From contig CALWVR010000007.1 of the NCBI GenBank assembly GCA_944385105.1, positions 28,085 through 92,084 of the forward strand: a stretch of DNA of 64,000 bases, read 5' to 3'. Every line of letters starts with the position of its first letter. Position 1 is the stretch's first letter. The stretch comes from an uncultured Clostridia bacterium (lineage in GTDB: Bacteria > Bacillota > Clostridia > Oscillospirales > Acutalibacteraceae). Under the pieces are notes generated by a model. The model made no database searches and was not told the origin of the DNA. It saw nothing but the letters and a program-made list of their open reading frames with translations. This document shows, piece by piece, positions 37,783 through 46,983 of the stretch. The translations under genes and the position numbers were made by a program.

Positions 37783-38664
37783 TTGAGTGACCAAAATAAC
37801 AAAAGGCTAATTTATAAAGTTAGTATAAATACAATTTTAGTTAATTTAATTTTAACTGTTATAAAACTTTTGGCTGGAATTTTTGGATGTTCTGTAGCTA
37901 TGATATCTGACGCTATTCACTCAGGGTCGGATGTTTTAAGTACAATTGTGGTAATGATAGGGGTGAAAGTTTCAAATAAGAAGGCAGATAAAAATCACCC
38001 TTATGGTTATGAGAAATTTGAATGTGTTGCATCACTTGTGTTATCATTAATGCTATTCTGCACTGCTGCTAGTATAGGGTACTGTGGAATTAAGGTTATA
38101 ATAGAAATAATCAATGGAAAGGAATTTATGCCTCACAATATTACTATATGGACAGCTGCGATATCAATAGTAGTTAAGGAGTGGATGTATCACTATACAA
38201 TTATTGTTGCAAGAAGGGTTGACTCCGTAGCACTTTATGCTGATGCTTGGCACCATAGATCCGATGCACTTTCATCTATTGGTGCATTAGTTGGAATTAT
38301 AGGTTCAAAGATTTTTATACCCATACTTGATCCCATTGCGTCACTTGTTATATGTGGCTTAATAATTAAAGTTTCCTATGACATCTTAATGACTTCTTTA
38401 AGACGAATGATAGATACATCAGCGCCAGAGATAGTCGAAGAAGAGATAATGGAAATTATAAAAAGACATAAAGATATTGAAAACATAGATATGCTAAAAA
38501 CGCGCCTTTTTGGAAATAGAATATATGTTGATATAGAAGTTAGAATTGATAAAAATATGAGTTTTAGCAGCGCACACGCATTAGTGCACAAGTTGCATGA
38601 CGAAATTGAAAAGGATAATAAGTTAGTAAAGCACTGTATGATACATGCAAACCCCACGGAATAA
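37783..38664 (+). CDS. Cation diffusion facilitator family transporter
   Basis: CDF proteins export divalent metals such as Zn, Fe or Mn in exchange for protons. The 293-residue protein has six hydrophobic segments. The metal-site pairs are SDAIHSGSD in helix 2 (H-x3-D) and ADAWHHRSD in helix 5 (H-x3-D), which suggests Zn/Fe-type selectivity without proving it. A C-terminal cytoplasmic ferredoxin-like domain follows, with HALVHKLHDEIE. I chose the TTG at 37783, since GGAGGCG lies just upstream; an earlier in-frame TTG at 37768 falls inside that ribosome site. It is 21 bases from sbcC. Confidence 0.9.
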   Translation: MSDQNNKRLIYKVSINTILVNLILTVIKLLAGIFGCSVAMISDAIHSGSDVLSTIVVMIGVKVSNKKADKNHPYGYEKFECVASLVLSLMLFCTAASIGYCGIKVIIEIINGKEFMPHNITIWTAAISIVVKEWMYHYTIIVARRVDSVALYADAWHHRSDALSSIGALVGIIGSKIFIPILDPIASLVICGLIIKVSYDILMTSLRRMIDTSAPEIVEEEIMEIIKRHKDIENIDMLKTRLFGNRIYVDIEVRIDKNMSFSSAHALVHKLHDEIEKDNKLVKHCMIHANPTE

Positions 38665-38726
38665 ATTCAAAATCCTCTTTCTATTGTATGAAACAGAATA
38701 AGTGTACATAGATTGGAGGGAGGCTA

Positions 38727-39359
38727 TTGAAAAGAAGATTTAGAAGGAAATTATCCTTTAAAAAAAGAGTTTTAATAATTTTTTTTATAACATTATTTAT
38801 AGCAGTTGTTATTGACTTTAAAATGAGACCACTTGTTAAGTCTGTTGCACAGGCACAGGCACAGATTGTATCAACAAGTGTTATAAATAAAGTTGTTGTA
38901 GATGAGCTTTCAAGGCTTGATATAGATTATTCTGATATAATAAAATTACAAAAAGATGAAAATGGAAAGATTTTAGCAATAAGTACGGATATGAAAAAAA
39001 TAAACTTTTTAAAGTCTACGATTACTCTGGCGGTACAAGAAAAAGTAGTTAATATGGGGAAACGTAATGTTAAAATTCCAATAGGAACTTTTAGTGGTAC
39101 GGAGATTCTTAATGGTCGTGGGCCTAAAATACCACTTCATGTTACTATGACGGGGAGTGTTGTTACAGACTTTAAAAGTGAATTTATAGAAGCAGGTATA
39201 AACCAAACAAAGCACAGACTTTATCTTAATATAAGTACGAATGTTTTTGCCTTAATACCAGGTTTCCCTGTTAATACTTCTATTAATACAGATATTATAG
39301 TTGCAGAAACGGTTATTGTGGGAGAGGTTCCGTCATTTTTTGCAGACTTCTCAAAGTAA
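38727..39359 (+). CDS. yunB: Sporulation protein YunB
   Basis: YunB is a mother-cell protein needed for normal sporulation in Bacillus; its molecular function is unknown. The 210-residue protein has one N-terminal membrane helix (about 12-29) and the family blocks PLVKSVAQAQAQIVSTSVIN, IPIGTFSGTEILNGRGPKI and GINQTKHRLYLNIS, ending in NTDIIVAETVIVGEVP. The start is TTG at 38727 after GGAGGG. In Bacillus it is controlled by sigma-E; I could not fit a convincing sigma-E site here. Confidence 0.92.
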   Translation: MKRRFRRKLSFKKRVLIIFFITLFIAVVIDFKMRPLVKSVAQAQAQIVSTSVINKVVVDELSRLDIDYSDIIKLQKDENGKILAISTDMKKINFLKSTITLAVQEKVVNMGKRNVKIPIGTFSGTEILNGRGPKIPLHVTMTGSVVTDFKSEFIEAGINQTKHRLYLNISTNVFALIPGFPVNTSINTDIIVAETVIVGEVPSFFADFSK

Positions 39360-39412
39360 GTTTGGTATAATAATATAGATTTTATTTTAGGTTTAAAAGT
39401 GAGGCAATATAA

Positions 39413-41398
<1,986 letters not shown>

Positions 41399-41408
41399 AA
41401 TATTTTTA

Positions 41409-41449
41409 AGCCTTACCCTGATTCATTGATCAAGGTAAGGCTATTTTTT
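41409..41449 (+). terminator. Terminator after ligA
   Basis: AGCCTTACC (41409-41417) pairs with GGTAAGGCT (41434-41442), then ATTTTTT. Confidence 0.88.
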
Positions 41450-41461
41450 ATATTTTAGTTC

Positions 41462-41487
41462 TAATATTAAAATCTTGTCCATATGAT
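41462..41487 (+). promoter_or_regulatory. Possible sigma-E-like promoter of spoIIIA
   Basis: CATATGAT (41480-41487) resembles the sigma-E -10 (CATACAnT), and TAATATT (41462-41468) fits its -35. The spacing of 11 is shorter than usual, so this is tentative. A sigma-E promoter is expected from the conserved regulation of spoIIIA. Confidence 0.3.
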
Positions 41488-41510
41488 TAGAACAAAGGAG
41501 GACAAGAGTA

Positions 41511-42500
41511 ATGAATAACAAATATGACCAAGTAGTTTCAATACTACCAAAAAGTTTAAGTAGCTTATTAATGGGAGTATCTGAACAGGCAAAGGAAAAT
41601 ATACAAGAAATTTGCCTGCGTATAGATAGACCAATAGTATTAAGAGCTGGTAATAAAAATTTCTTTTTAAATAATTATAGTAAGTTAATTACAAATATTA
41701 ACTCTAGACTAAAGCTTGTATTGAGAGAAGAAATAGAAGTAAGCTTTAAGAATATGTGTAATCATTCAATATATAGCTACCAAGATGAAATAAAAAATGG
41801 ATATGTGACAATTAAGGGAGGCCATAGAGTAGGAATAGGAGCTACTGCTGTTTTAACAAAAGGGGAGGTGAGTAGTGTAAGAGATATTTCTTCATTAAAT
41901 ATTCGGTTGTCAAGGCAAGTTGATGGAGCTGCCAAAAACATTTTAGATACAATAAAGGATGACTTTCAGGGAATTTTGCTGGCGGGGCCTCCTGCTAGTG
42001 GAAAAACTACTATATTAAGAGAATGTGCTAAAGAGTTATCTCTATTGAATAGTAAGGTGATAGTTATTGATGAAAGGAATGAAATAAGTGGTACATATAT
42101 GTCGGTAGCTCAGAATGATTTAGGACTTAGTGATATTCTTAATGGATACCCAAAGGACATTGGCATGATACAAGCGATAAGATCTATGGCTCCGGAAATT
42201 TTAATTTGTGATGAAATAGGGCTTAGCAAAGATGTCAATGCACTAGAAGAAGTTGTTCATTCTGGAGTTAGACTAATAGCTTCTGTACATATTGGAAGTA
42301 TAAACGAGATTTTTAAGAGAAATCAGGTAAAGCGTCTATTAAAAACACAAGCATTTGATACAGTAGTAATGCTTAATTCAAATGGACAAAAAAATAGGAT
42401 AGAAGGAATATATAAAGTTGGTGATAAAATTGGTGAGATTCGTAGGATTTATGGTAGTGATAATATCGTCAACGATGATGGGGTATTTAGCATCGCATAG
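41511..42500 (+). CDS. spoIIIAA: Stage III sporulation protein AA (ATPase)
   Basis: SpoIIIAA is the secretion-type ATPase of the mother cell-forespore channel. The 329-residue protein has a Walker A GPPASGKTTIL (about 159-169), Walker B-like ILICDEIG, and the RNA/DNA-binding-like N-terminal part with GHRVGIGATAV. AAAGGAGG precedes the ATG. It leads the eight-gene spoIIIA operon. Its 3' end overlaps the spoIIIAB frame by up to 83 bases. Confidence 0.95.
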   Translation: MNNKYDQVVSILPKSLSSLLMGVSEQAKENIQEICLRIDRPIVLRAGNKNFFLNNYSKLITNINSRLKLVLREEIEVSFKNMCNHSIYSYQDEIKNGYVTIKGGHRVGIGATAVLTKGEVSSVRDISSLNIRLSRQVDGAAKNILDTIKDDFQGILLAGPPASGKTTILRECAKELSLLNSKVIVIDERNEISGTYMSVAQNDLGLSDILNGYPKDIGMIQAIRSMAPEILICDEIGLSKDVNALEEVVHSGVRLIASVHIGSINEIFKRNQVKRLLKTQAFDTVVMLNSNGQKNRIEGIYKVGDKIGEIRRIYGSDNIVNDDGVFSIA

Positions 42501-42936
42501 GCTATCAAGTAGAGTCGATTTTTTAAGACAATATATATTATTTTTAAATTATATAAAGACAGAAGTGAGATATTCAGCGTATACAATATATGAACTTTTG
42601 TGTAGGTATAAAGAAGAAAGTGAATTTGGTAGTTTTATAGACGAATGTAAATATAATATAGAAAGTGGAAATTACTTTAATGAGGCTTGGAGCCTTTGCA
42701 CCAAACGTCTGCCTAAGTGCAATGGACTGACGAATAAAGACAAAGAATTAATTTTAGAATTTGGAAACAATTTTGGGAGTAGTGATGTAAGCGGTCAAAT
42801 AGCCTATTGTGATTTAAACATAGACTTTATAGAACGAACACTGCAGCAGGCTCAAGAAGAAAAAGAAAAAAAAAGCAAGCTATATCTTTTACTTGGACTA
42901 TCCTTTGGGATTAGTTTGGTCTTGTTTTTATTATGA
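42418..42936 (+). CDS. spoIIIAB: Stage III sporulation protein AB
   Basis: SpoIIIAB is an inner-membrane, GspF-like part of the engulfment channel. The product of about 172 residues has an N-terminal helix (FVGFMVVIISSTMMGYLA), a soluble helical core with FLRQYILFLNYIKTEVRYSA, and a C-terminal helix (LYLLLGLSFGISLVLFLL). The start is uncertain. TTG 42418 or GTG 42421 use the AGAAGGA upstream; later in-frame starts (GTG 42433, ATG 42451) lack a ribosome site but cut the overlap with spoIIIAA. The family aligns best from about 42421. Confidence 0.88.
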   Translation: MVIKLVRFVGFMVVIISSTMMGYLASHRLSSRVDFLRQYILFLNYIKTEVRYSAYTIYELLCRYKEESEFGSFIDECKYNIESGNYFNEAWSLCTKRLPKCNGLTNKDKELILEFGNNFGSSDVSGQIAYCDLNIDFIERTLQQAQEEKEKKSKLYLLLGLSFGISLVLFLL

Positions 42937-42973
42937 AAGTAGAAGATAAAGTAAATATTTTTAGAAATGGGGG

Positions 42974-43005
42974 GCGGGCATAGAGTCCTTTTGATACTAT
43001 GCCGC
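42974..43005 (+). promoter_or_regulatory. Hairpin covering the spoIIIAC start codon
   Basis: GCGGGCATAG (42974-42983) pairs with CTATGCCGC (42997-43005), nine base pairs with one bulged G and a 13-base loop. The right arm contains the ATG at 42999, and the left arm overlaps the only G-rich candidate ribosome site. Confidence 0.55.
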
Positions 43006-43205
43006 TTAAAGTGGACGTAGATTTAATTTTTAAAATAGCAGCAATAGGAATCATTGTAGCTGTACTTAATCAGGTTCTGATACGTTCAGGAAGAGAAGAA
43101 CAAGCGATGATGACAACTCTTGCCGGCCTTATTGTAGTTTTGATGATGATAGTAAAAGAAATTGAAGTACTTTTTAGAACAATAAAATCAATTTTTGGGT
43201 TATAA
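42999..43205 (+). CDS. spoIIIAC: Stage III sporulation protein AC
   Basis: SpoIIIAC is a small membrane protein of the sporulation channel. The 68-residue product has two hydrophobic helices and the invariant block VLNQVLIRSGREEQAMMTTLAG (about 22-43; shown in part). ATG 42999 gives the usual N-terminus; a GTG at 43011 is a shorter alternative. The gap of 62 bases after spoIIIAB contains GGGGGGCGGG about 20 bases upstream, farther than normal, with a hairpin between. Confidence 0.9.
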   Translation: MPLKVDVDLIFKIAAIGIIVAVLNQVLIRSGREEQAMMTTLAGLIVVLMMIVKEIEVLFRTIKSIFGL

Positions 43206-43207
43206 AA

Positions 43208-43597
43208 ATGAACATGATAGCATTAACGGGTATAGCTATGATTGCTATGGTAATTTCAGTTATGATAAAAAAGTATAATCCTGAGTATTCAGCGGCAATA
43301 AGTATTATTGCTGGAGTGGTTATACTAGCTATGATCTTTTTTAATTTAAATTCTGTAGTGGGGAAAATTGAGAGCTTATTAAGAGCAACACAAATGCCCA
43401 TGGATTATGGCTTAACACTTTTCAAGTCTCTTGGCATATGCTTTCTAACTCAATTTGCATCAGACTCTTGTAATGACGCCGGAGAGAGTGCCCTAGCTTC
43501 GAAAATAGAACTTGCAGGTAAGATAAGTGTAATTATACTTGCTTTGCCTCTTTTTGATCAGATAATAAGCGTGGCTACAAAACTTGTTGGAGGATAA
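43208..43597 (+). CDS. spoIIIAD: Stage III sporulation protein AD
   Basis: A 129-residue membrane protein of the channel, with three or four hydrophobic segments and the family motif SLGICFLTQFASDSCNDAGESALASKIE (about 75-102, shown without flanks). It starts two bases after the spoIIIAC stop with a weak ribosome site, implying coupling. Order and size match the conserved operon. Confidence 0.93.
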   Translation: MNMIALTGIAMIAMVISVMIKKYNPEYSAAISIIAGVVILAMIFFNLNSVVGKIESLLRATQMPMDYGLTLFKSLGICFLTQFASDSCNDAGESALASKIELAGKISVIILALPLFDQIISVATKLVGG

Positions 43598-43598
43598 A

Positions 43599-44744
43599 AT
43601 GAGAAAGTTTATTTTTTTAATGATCTTATTTTCATTTTGTTTTCTAGCAGAACCTGCAAATGCAGTTGATAATAATGATATGAAAACAATTTATAATGAG
43701 CAACTTGAAAGTAGTGGAGCGGATAAGCTTTTTAATGCACTTCCGAAATCAGTTAGAGATTCTTTAAAGGAATTTGATATAGAGTCTTTTAATAAAGACG
43801 ATTTAATGAAGATAACTCCAGAAAAACTATTTGAACATATAACTTTAAATGTAAATAAAATGGCACCGGATACATTTAAGACAATAACAATGATATTAGC
43901 AGTGATACTACTCAGTTCAATTTTCAGTACTCTAAATGTATCAATAGGAGAGAAATCATTATCAGGAGTGTTAAATATAGTAACCGTATTATGTGTTTGC
44001 CTTTTAATTGTAAAGCCTATAATGTTATGTATAGTTAGGGCGTCAGCTATTATAAAGGGTGCCTCAGCATTTTTATTTTGTTACATACCAGTTATGTCTG
44101 GAATAATGATAGCTTCAGGGCAACCTATGTCTTCGGCTACTTATGGTGGCACCATGTTAATTATAGGAGAAATATTATCACAAATCTCTTCTAATTTTTT
44201 GGTTCCGGTTCTTAACATGTTACTATCAATAAATATTGTATCTGCGGTTTCTAGTAAGGTAAACTTATCTAGTGTATGTAAGCTTTTTTCGACTATTATT
44301 AAATGGGTTTTAGGATTCTTTATGTCAGTGTTTGTTGGGGTACTCACATTACAAAGTGTGGTAAGTGTTTCATCAGATAGTGTCAGTGCAAAGACCATGA
44401 AATTTGTATTAGGAAGTGCGGTGCCTATAGTAGGCAGTGCTTTAGGAGACGCATTTTCAACCGTTCAAGGATGTGTAAAACTATTGAAGTCCGGGTTAGG
44501 AGCATTTTTCATAATAGCTATAGGATTTATTTTTTTACCAATTATAATCGAATGTTTGTTATGGACATTGTGCATAAATTTTTGTGTAGCAGCGAGTGAC
44601 ATATTTAATTTGAATGTAGTTTCTGGACTTTTAAAGAGCACAGGGAAGGTTGTAGGTATTTTAATGGCTATAATTTTGTGCTCCGCGACAATAGTTATTA
44701 TTTCTACTACTGTCGTACTAGCATTAGGAAGTGGCAACGGATGA
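43599..44744 (+). CDS. spoIIIAE: Stage III sporulation protein AE
   Basis: SpoIIIAE is the largest membrane component of the channel. The 381-residue protein has a signal peptide (MRKFIFLMILFSFCFLAEPA, cleavage near ANA-VD) and then a luminal helical part and about seven membrane helices (MILAVILLSSIFSTL, LLIVKPIMLCIV, VPIVGSALGDAFSTV and others). ATG 43599 is preferred over the TTG at 43584, which belongs to the TTGGAGGA ribosome site. The stop overlaps spoIIIAF (ATGA). Confidence 0.94.
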   Translation: MRKFIFLMILFSFCFLAEPANAVDNNDMKTIYNEQLESSGADKLFNALPKSVRDSLKEFDIESFNKDDLMKITPEKLFEHITLNVNKMAPDTFKTITMILAVILLSSIFSTLNVSIGEKSLSGVLNIVTVLCVCLLIVKPIMLCIVRASAIIKGASAFLFCYIPVMSGIMIASGQPMSSATYGGTMLIIGEILSQISSNFLVPVLNMLLSINIVSAVSSKVNLSSVCKLFSTIIKWVLGFFMSVFVGVLTLQSVVSVSSDSVSAKTMKFVLGSAVPIVGSALGDAFSTVQGCVKLLKSGLGAFFIIAIGFIFLPIIIECLLWTLCINFCVAASDIFNLNVVSGLLKSTGKVVGILMAIILCSATIVIISTTVVLALGSGNG

Positions 44745-45220
44745 CAGAACTTAAGGCTGGAACTTTAGTAATTTGTTGTGCTGCTGTATTGTGCAGTATA
44801 TTTGAAGTGATATGTCCTAATGGAAAGATGGAGAAAGTTATTCAGATGGTTTTAGGCTTATTCATGGTTAGTAGTATTTTAATATCCATACAGTCTATTA
44901 CTTGTAAGTTGCACTTTGACAGTTTAAGCCATAAACCTGCAAATTATAAAGATTGTAAATTTAAAGAAGCGGTTAATGAACAACTAAGAGGAAGAATATC
45001 ACAAAAAATGAAAGAAATAGTTTTAAAAATACTTAAAGAGAATGAAATAGAGGCTAAAAAAGTTGACATAATTATGGATACAAAAGAGGACAACTGCATA
45101 TCAATTAAAAATATAGGAGTAATTTTAAATAGGGGTGATGTGGAAAAGAAACATTTTGTAAAAAAGGTGTTAGAGGAAAGACTGGATATAACAACGCATG
45201 TTGACGTTGGGAGTGATTAA
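44741..45220 (+). CDS. spoIIIAF: Stage III sporulation protein AF
   Basis: SpoIIIAF is a membrane protein with two N-terminal helices (about 8-23 and 33-50) and a ring-building-motif-type soluble domain in the intermembrane space. The 159-residue protein has YKDCKFKEAVNEQL and the C-terminal alpha/beta domain. The ATG overlaps the spoIIIAE stop as ATGA, which fixes the start although the frame is open farther upstream. Confidence 0.88.
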   Translation: MTELKAGTLVICCAAVLCSIFEVICPNGKMEKVIQMVLGLFMVSSILISIQSITCKLHFDSLSHKPANYKDCKFKEAVNEQLRGRISQKMKEIVLKILKENEIEAKKVDIIMDTKEDNCISIKNIGVILNRGDVEKKHFVKKVLEERLDITTHVDVGSD

Positions 45221-45224
45221 TTAT

Positions 45225-45776
45225 ATGGAAGTTTTAAAAGAGATGAAAACTATAATAAGAAAAGATGGTTTTAGAAGAATAGTAGTAGCTTTAGGCTTAA
45301 TAGGAATTTTGCTAATATTTCTCTCAAGTTTTTTTAAAACAAATCCAACTAAGAAAAATACAACTGAAGTGGAATGTTCAACATCTAATTACATAAGGCA
45401 GCTGGAAAACAACTTGAAAAATTTAGTTTCAAGTATAAAGGGCGCGGGAGAAGCAAAGGTTTTGGTTACGCTTGAAAGCACGGAGGAGACTGTCTATGCA
45501 ACTGAAGAAAAGACCAATAAGGAAGCTACGGAAGATTTATTAGACGGACAAATGAGTAAGAAGAGAGAAACTGATGATACTGAGAAAAAGTATATTAAAG
45601 TAAGAGACTCAGATGGAACAGAGAGAGCCTTATCTGTTACGCAAATACAACCGGTTGTAAAAGGGGTGGTCATAGTATGTGAGGGAGGAGATGATCCGCA
45701 GGTTCAACAAAGAGTTACAGATGCAATAAAAACAGCACTAAACATTACCTCAAAACGGGTCTATGTAACTAAGTAA
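45225..45776 (+). CDS. spoIIIAG: Stage III sporulation protein AG
   Basis: SpoIIIAG forms the large multimeric ring in the intermembrane space. The 183-residue protein has a membrane helix (about 21-40), then a linker, LEEIL-type helices replaced by LENNLKNLVSSIKGAGEAKVLVTLES (about 61-86), a beta-rich insert (ETVYATEEK to KYIKVRDSDG), and the ring-building motif QIQPVVKGVVIVCEGGDD. ATG 45225 follows the spoIIIAF stop by four bases with GGGAG upstream. Confidence 0.93.
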   Translation: MEVLKEMKTIIRKDGFRRIVVALGLIGILLIFLSSFFKTNPTKKNTTEVECSTSNYIRQLENNLKNLVSSIKGAGEAKVLVTLESTEETVYATEEKTNKEATEDLLDGQMSKKRETDDTEKKYIKVRDSDGTERALSVTQIQPVVKGVVIVCEGGDDPQVQQRVTDAIKTALNITSKRVYVTK

Positions 45777-45816
45777 TATGAAGAAAATGTACTTAATTAT
45801 TGGGAGGAAAAATATT

Positions 45817-46410
45817 ATGGGTTTTGGTAAAAGACAACTAGTACTTGCAGCATTAATTTTAGCTTTAGGTACCGCAGTATATTTAAATTGGCAGTTTTCA
45901 TCTAATAATGATTTAATTGATGAAAATGCTATAATTTCTACTAAGGAATTGGGTGAAGCGCAATTTGTAAATAATACCCCTGCAGAAGAGGAAAAGAAAT
46001 CAGACGACAATAATACTGAGAATAAGGGTGAAGAAAATAAGGATGAACCTAAAAATCCTTCAGAATACTTTTCAAAAGCTAAAACTACAAGGCAAAAGGC
46101 ACGAGATGAGGCAACTGATGTAATTAAGGAAATACTGGAAGACGCCAAATCATCAGAACAAACAAAGTCTGAAGCAATAAAACAAGCCGCAGTGGTAGCA
46201 AAGAATATAGAACAAGAAGCAAATATAGAAAATCTTGTAAAGGCAAAAGGATTTAAGGAGTGCTTGGCATTTATACAGAATGATGAATGTAGTGTTGTTG
46301 TTGGAGGTGGTGAAACTCTAAATGAAAATTTGGCTGTTGCTATTAAAGACATTGTTTCCGGACAGGGAGGAGTCGCACCAGATAGAATAAAAATTGTTGA
46401 AGCAAAATAG
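45817..46410 (+). CDS. spoIIIAH: Stage III sporulation protein AH
   Basis: SpoIIIAH is the mother-cell membrane protein that binds forespore SpoIIQ across the septum. The 197-residue protein has the family N-terminus GFGKRQLVLAALILALGTAVYLNW (helix about 5-25), an acidic, disordered linker, and a C-terminal YscJ/FliF-like ring domain (ATDVIKEILEDAK to VEAK). ATG 45817 has GGGAGG at proper spacing; an in-frame ATG at 45778 has none. It closes the spoIIIA operon. SpoIIQ, or its clostridial partner, is not in this window. Confidence 0.93.
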   Translation: MGFGKRQLVLAALILALGTAVYLNWQFSSNNDLIDENAIISTKELGEAQFVNNTPAEEEKKSDDNNTENKGEENKDEPKNPSEYFSKAKTTRQKARDEATDVIKEILEDAKSSEQTKSEAIKQAAVVAKNIEQEANIENLVKAKGFKECLAFIQNDECSVVVGGGETLNENLAVAIKDIVSGQGGVAPDRIKIVEAK

Positions 46411-46413
46411 TAT

Positions 46414-46441
46414 TTGATTATTTTTATATTTGTGGTATAAT
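46414..46441 (+). promoter_or_regulatory. Probable promoter upstream of nusB
   Basis: TTGATT (46414-46419), 16 bases, TATAAT (46436-46441), starting just after the spoIIIAH stop. A start near 46448 would put the 46514-46549 terminator in the nusB leader. Confidence 0.6.
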
Positions 46442-46513
46442 TATTACATTAACCAAATTAGCACTTGGACCTTAAAAATATAATTTTTAATTTTTCTATT
46501 TTATTTAGAATTT

Positions 46514-46549
46514 AAAGGCTCCTTGCTATTTTTAGCAAGGAGCCTTTTT
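46514..46549 (+). terminator. Strong intrinsic terminator directly before nusB
   Basis: A perfect 15-base-pair stem (46514-46528 and 46533-46547), a four-base loop and a T run. It ends only 17 bases before the nusB ATG, so no promoter fits between them. It may end spoIIIA transcripts, or act as an attenuator for nusB. Confidence 0.92.
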
Positions 46550-46566
46550 ATAAGGAGATTTGTATT

Positions 46567-46983
46567 ATGAATAGACGTAGGCAAAGAGAATTAACTTTTT
46601 TCTTTCTATTTGAGAACACTTTTAATGGCTATACTCTTGATGAAATCAGAGAATGCAAACTTTCTTTGGAAGAACTAAAAGATGAAGACTTTACTCCATT
46701 TATCTTTAGCTCTTTTAATGGTGTAATTGCAAATATTCCATTAATAGACCAAATAATTGAAAAAAATTCAGTAAAATGGGGAAAAGGCCGTTTATCTAGG
46801 AGCGCAATATCTATTTTAAGGCTTGCTGTATATGAAATGATTTATGATGATAATATACCAAATAGCGTTGCGATTAATGAGGCAGTGGAACTTTCTAAAA
46901 AATATGGCTCTGAAAAGGAATCATCATTTGTAAACGGAGTTTTAGGCAACATAGACAAAGGGCTGGCAATTAAAAATGTGTAG
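46567..46983 (+). CDS. nusB: Transcription antitermination factor NusB
   Basis: NusB binds boxA RNA with S10 and supports rRNA antitermination. The 138-residue all-helical protein has RRRQRELTFFFLFE at the N-terminus, KWGKGRLSRSAISILRLAVYEMIYDDNIPNSVAINEAVELSKKYG (about 78-122, in parts), and ESSFVNGVLGNI. ATG with TAAGGAG upstream. It leads the nusB-tsaD-like-xseA-xseB-ispA-dxs-tlyA-nadK chain, whose members overlap or nearly abut. Confidence 0.95.
   Translation: MNRRRQRELTFFFLFENTFNGYTLDEIRECKLSLEELKDEDFTPFIFSSFNGVIANIPLIDQIIEKNSVKWGKGRLSRSAISILRLAVYEMIYDDNIPNSVAINEAVELSKKYGSEKESSFVNGVLGNIDKGLAIKNV

Noticed and set aside
38680-38720. Sigma-E promoter for yunB (CATAGATT)
   Set aside because: The implied start site would fall almost on the start codon, and the -35 match is poor.
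45750-46352. 200-residue minus-strand frame opposite spoIIIAH
   Set aside because: Ser/Phe-rich composition typical of an antisense shadow of an acidic, lysine-rich gene; the plus-strand frame is a clear SpoIIIAH.
46411-46566. T-box or metabolite riboswitch before nusB
   Set aside because: No T-box sequence, no specifier loop, and the leader is too short and AT-rich; only the terminator hairpin is supported.
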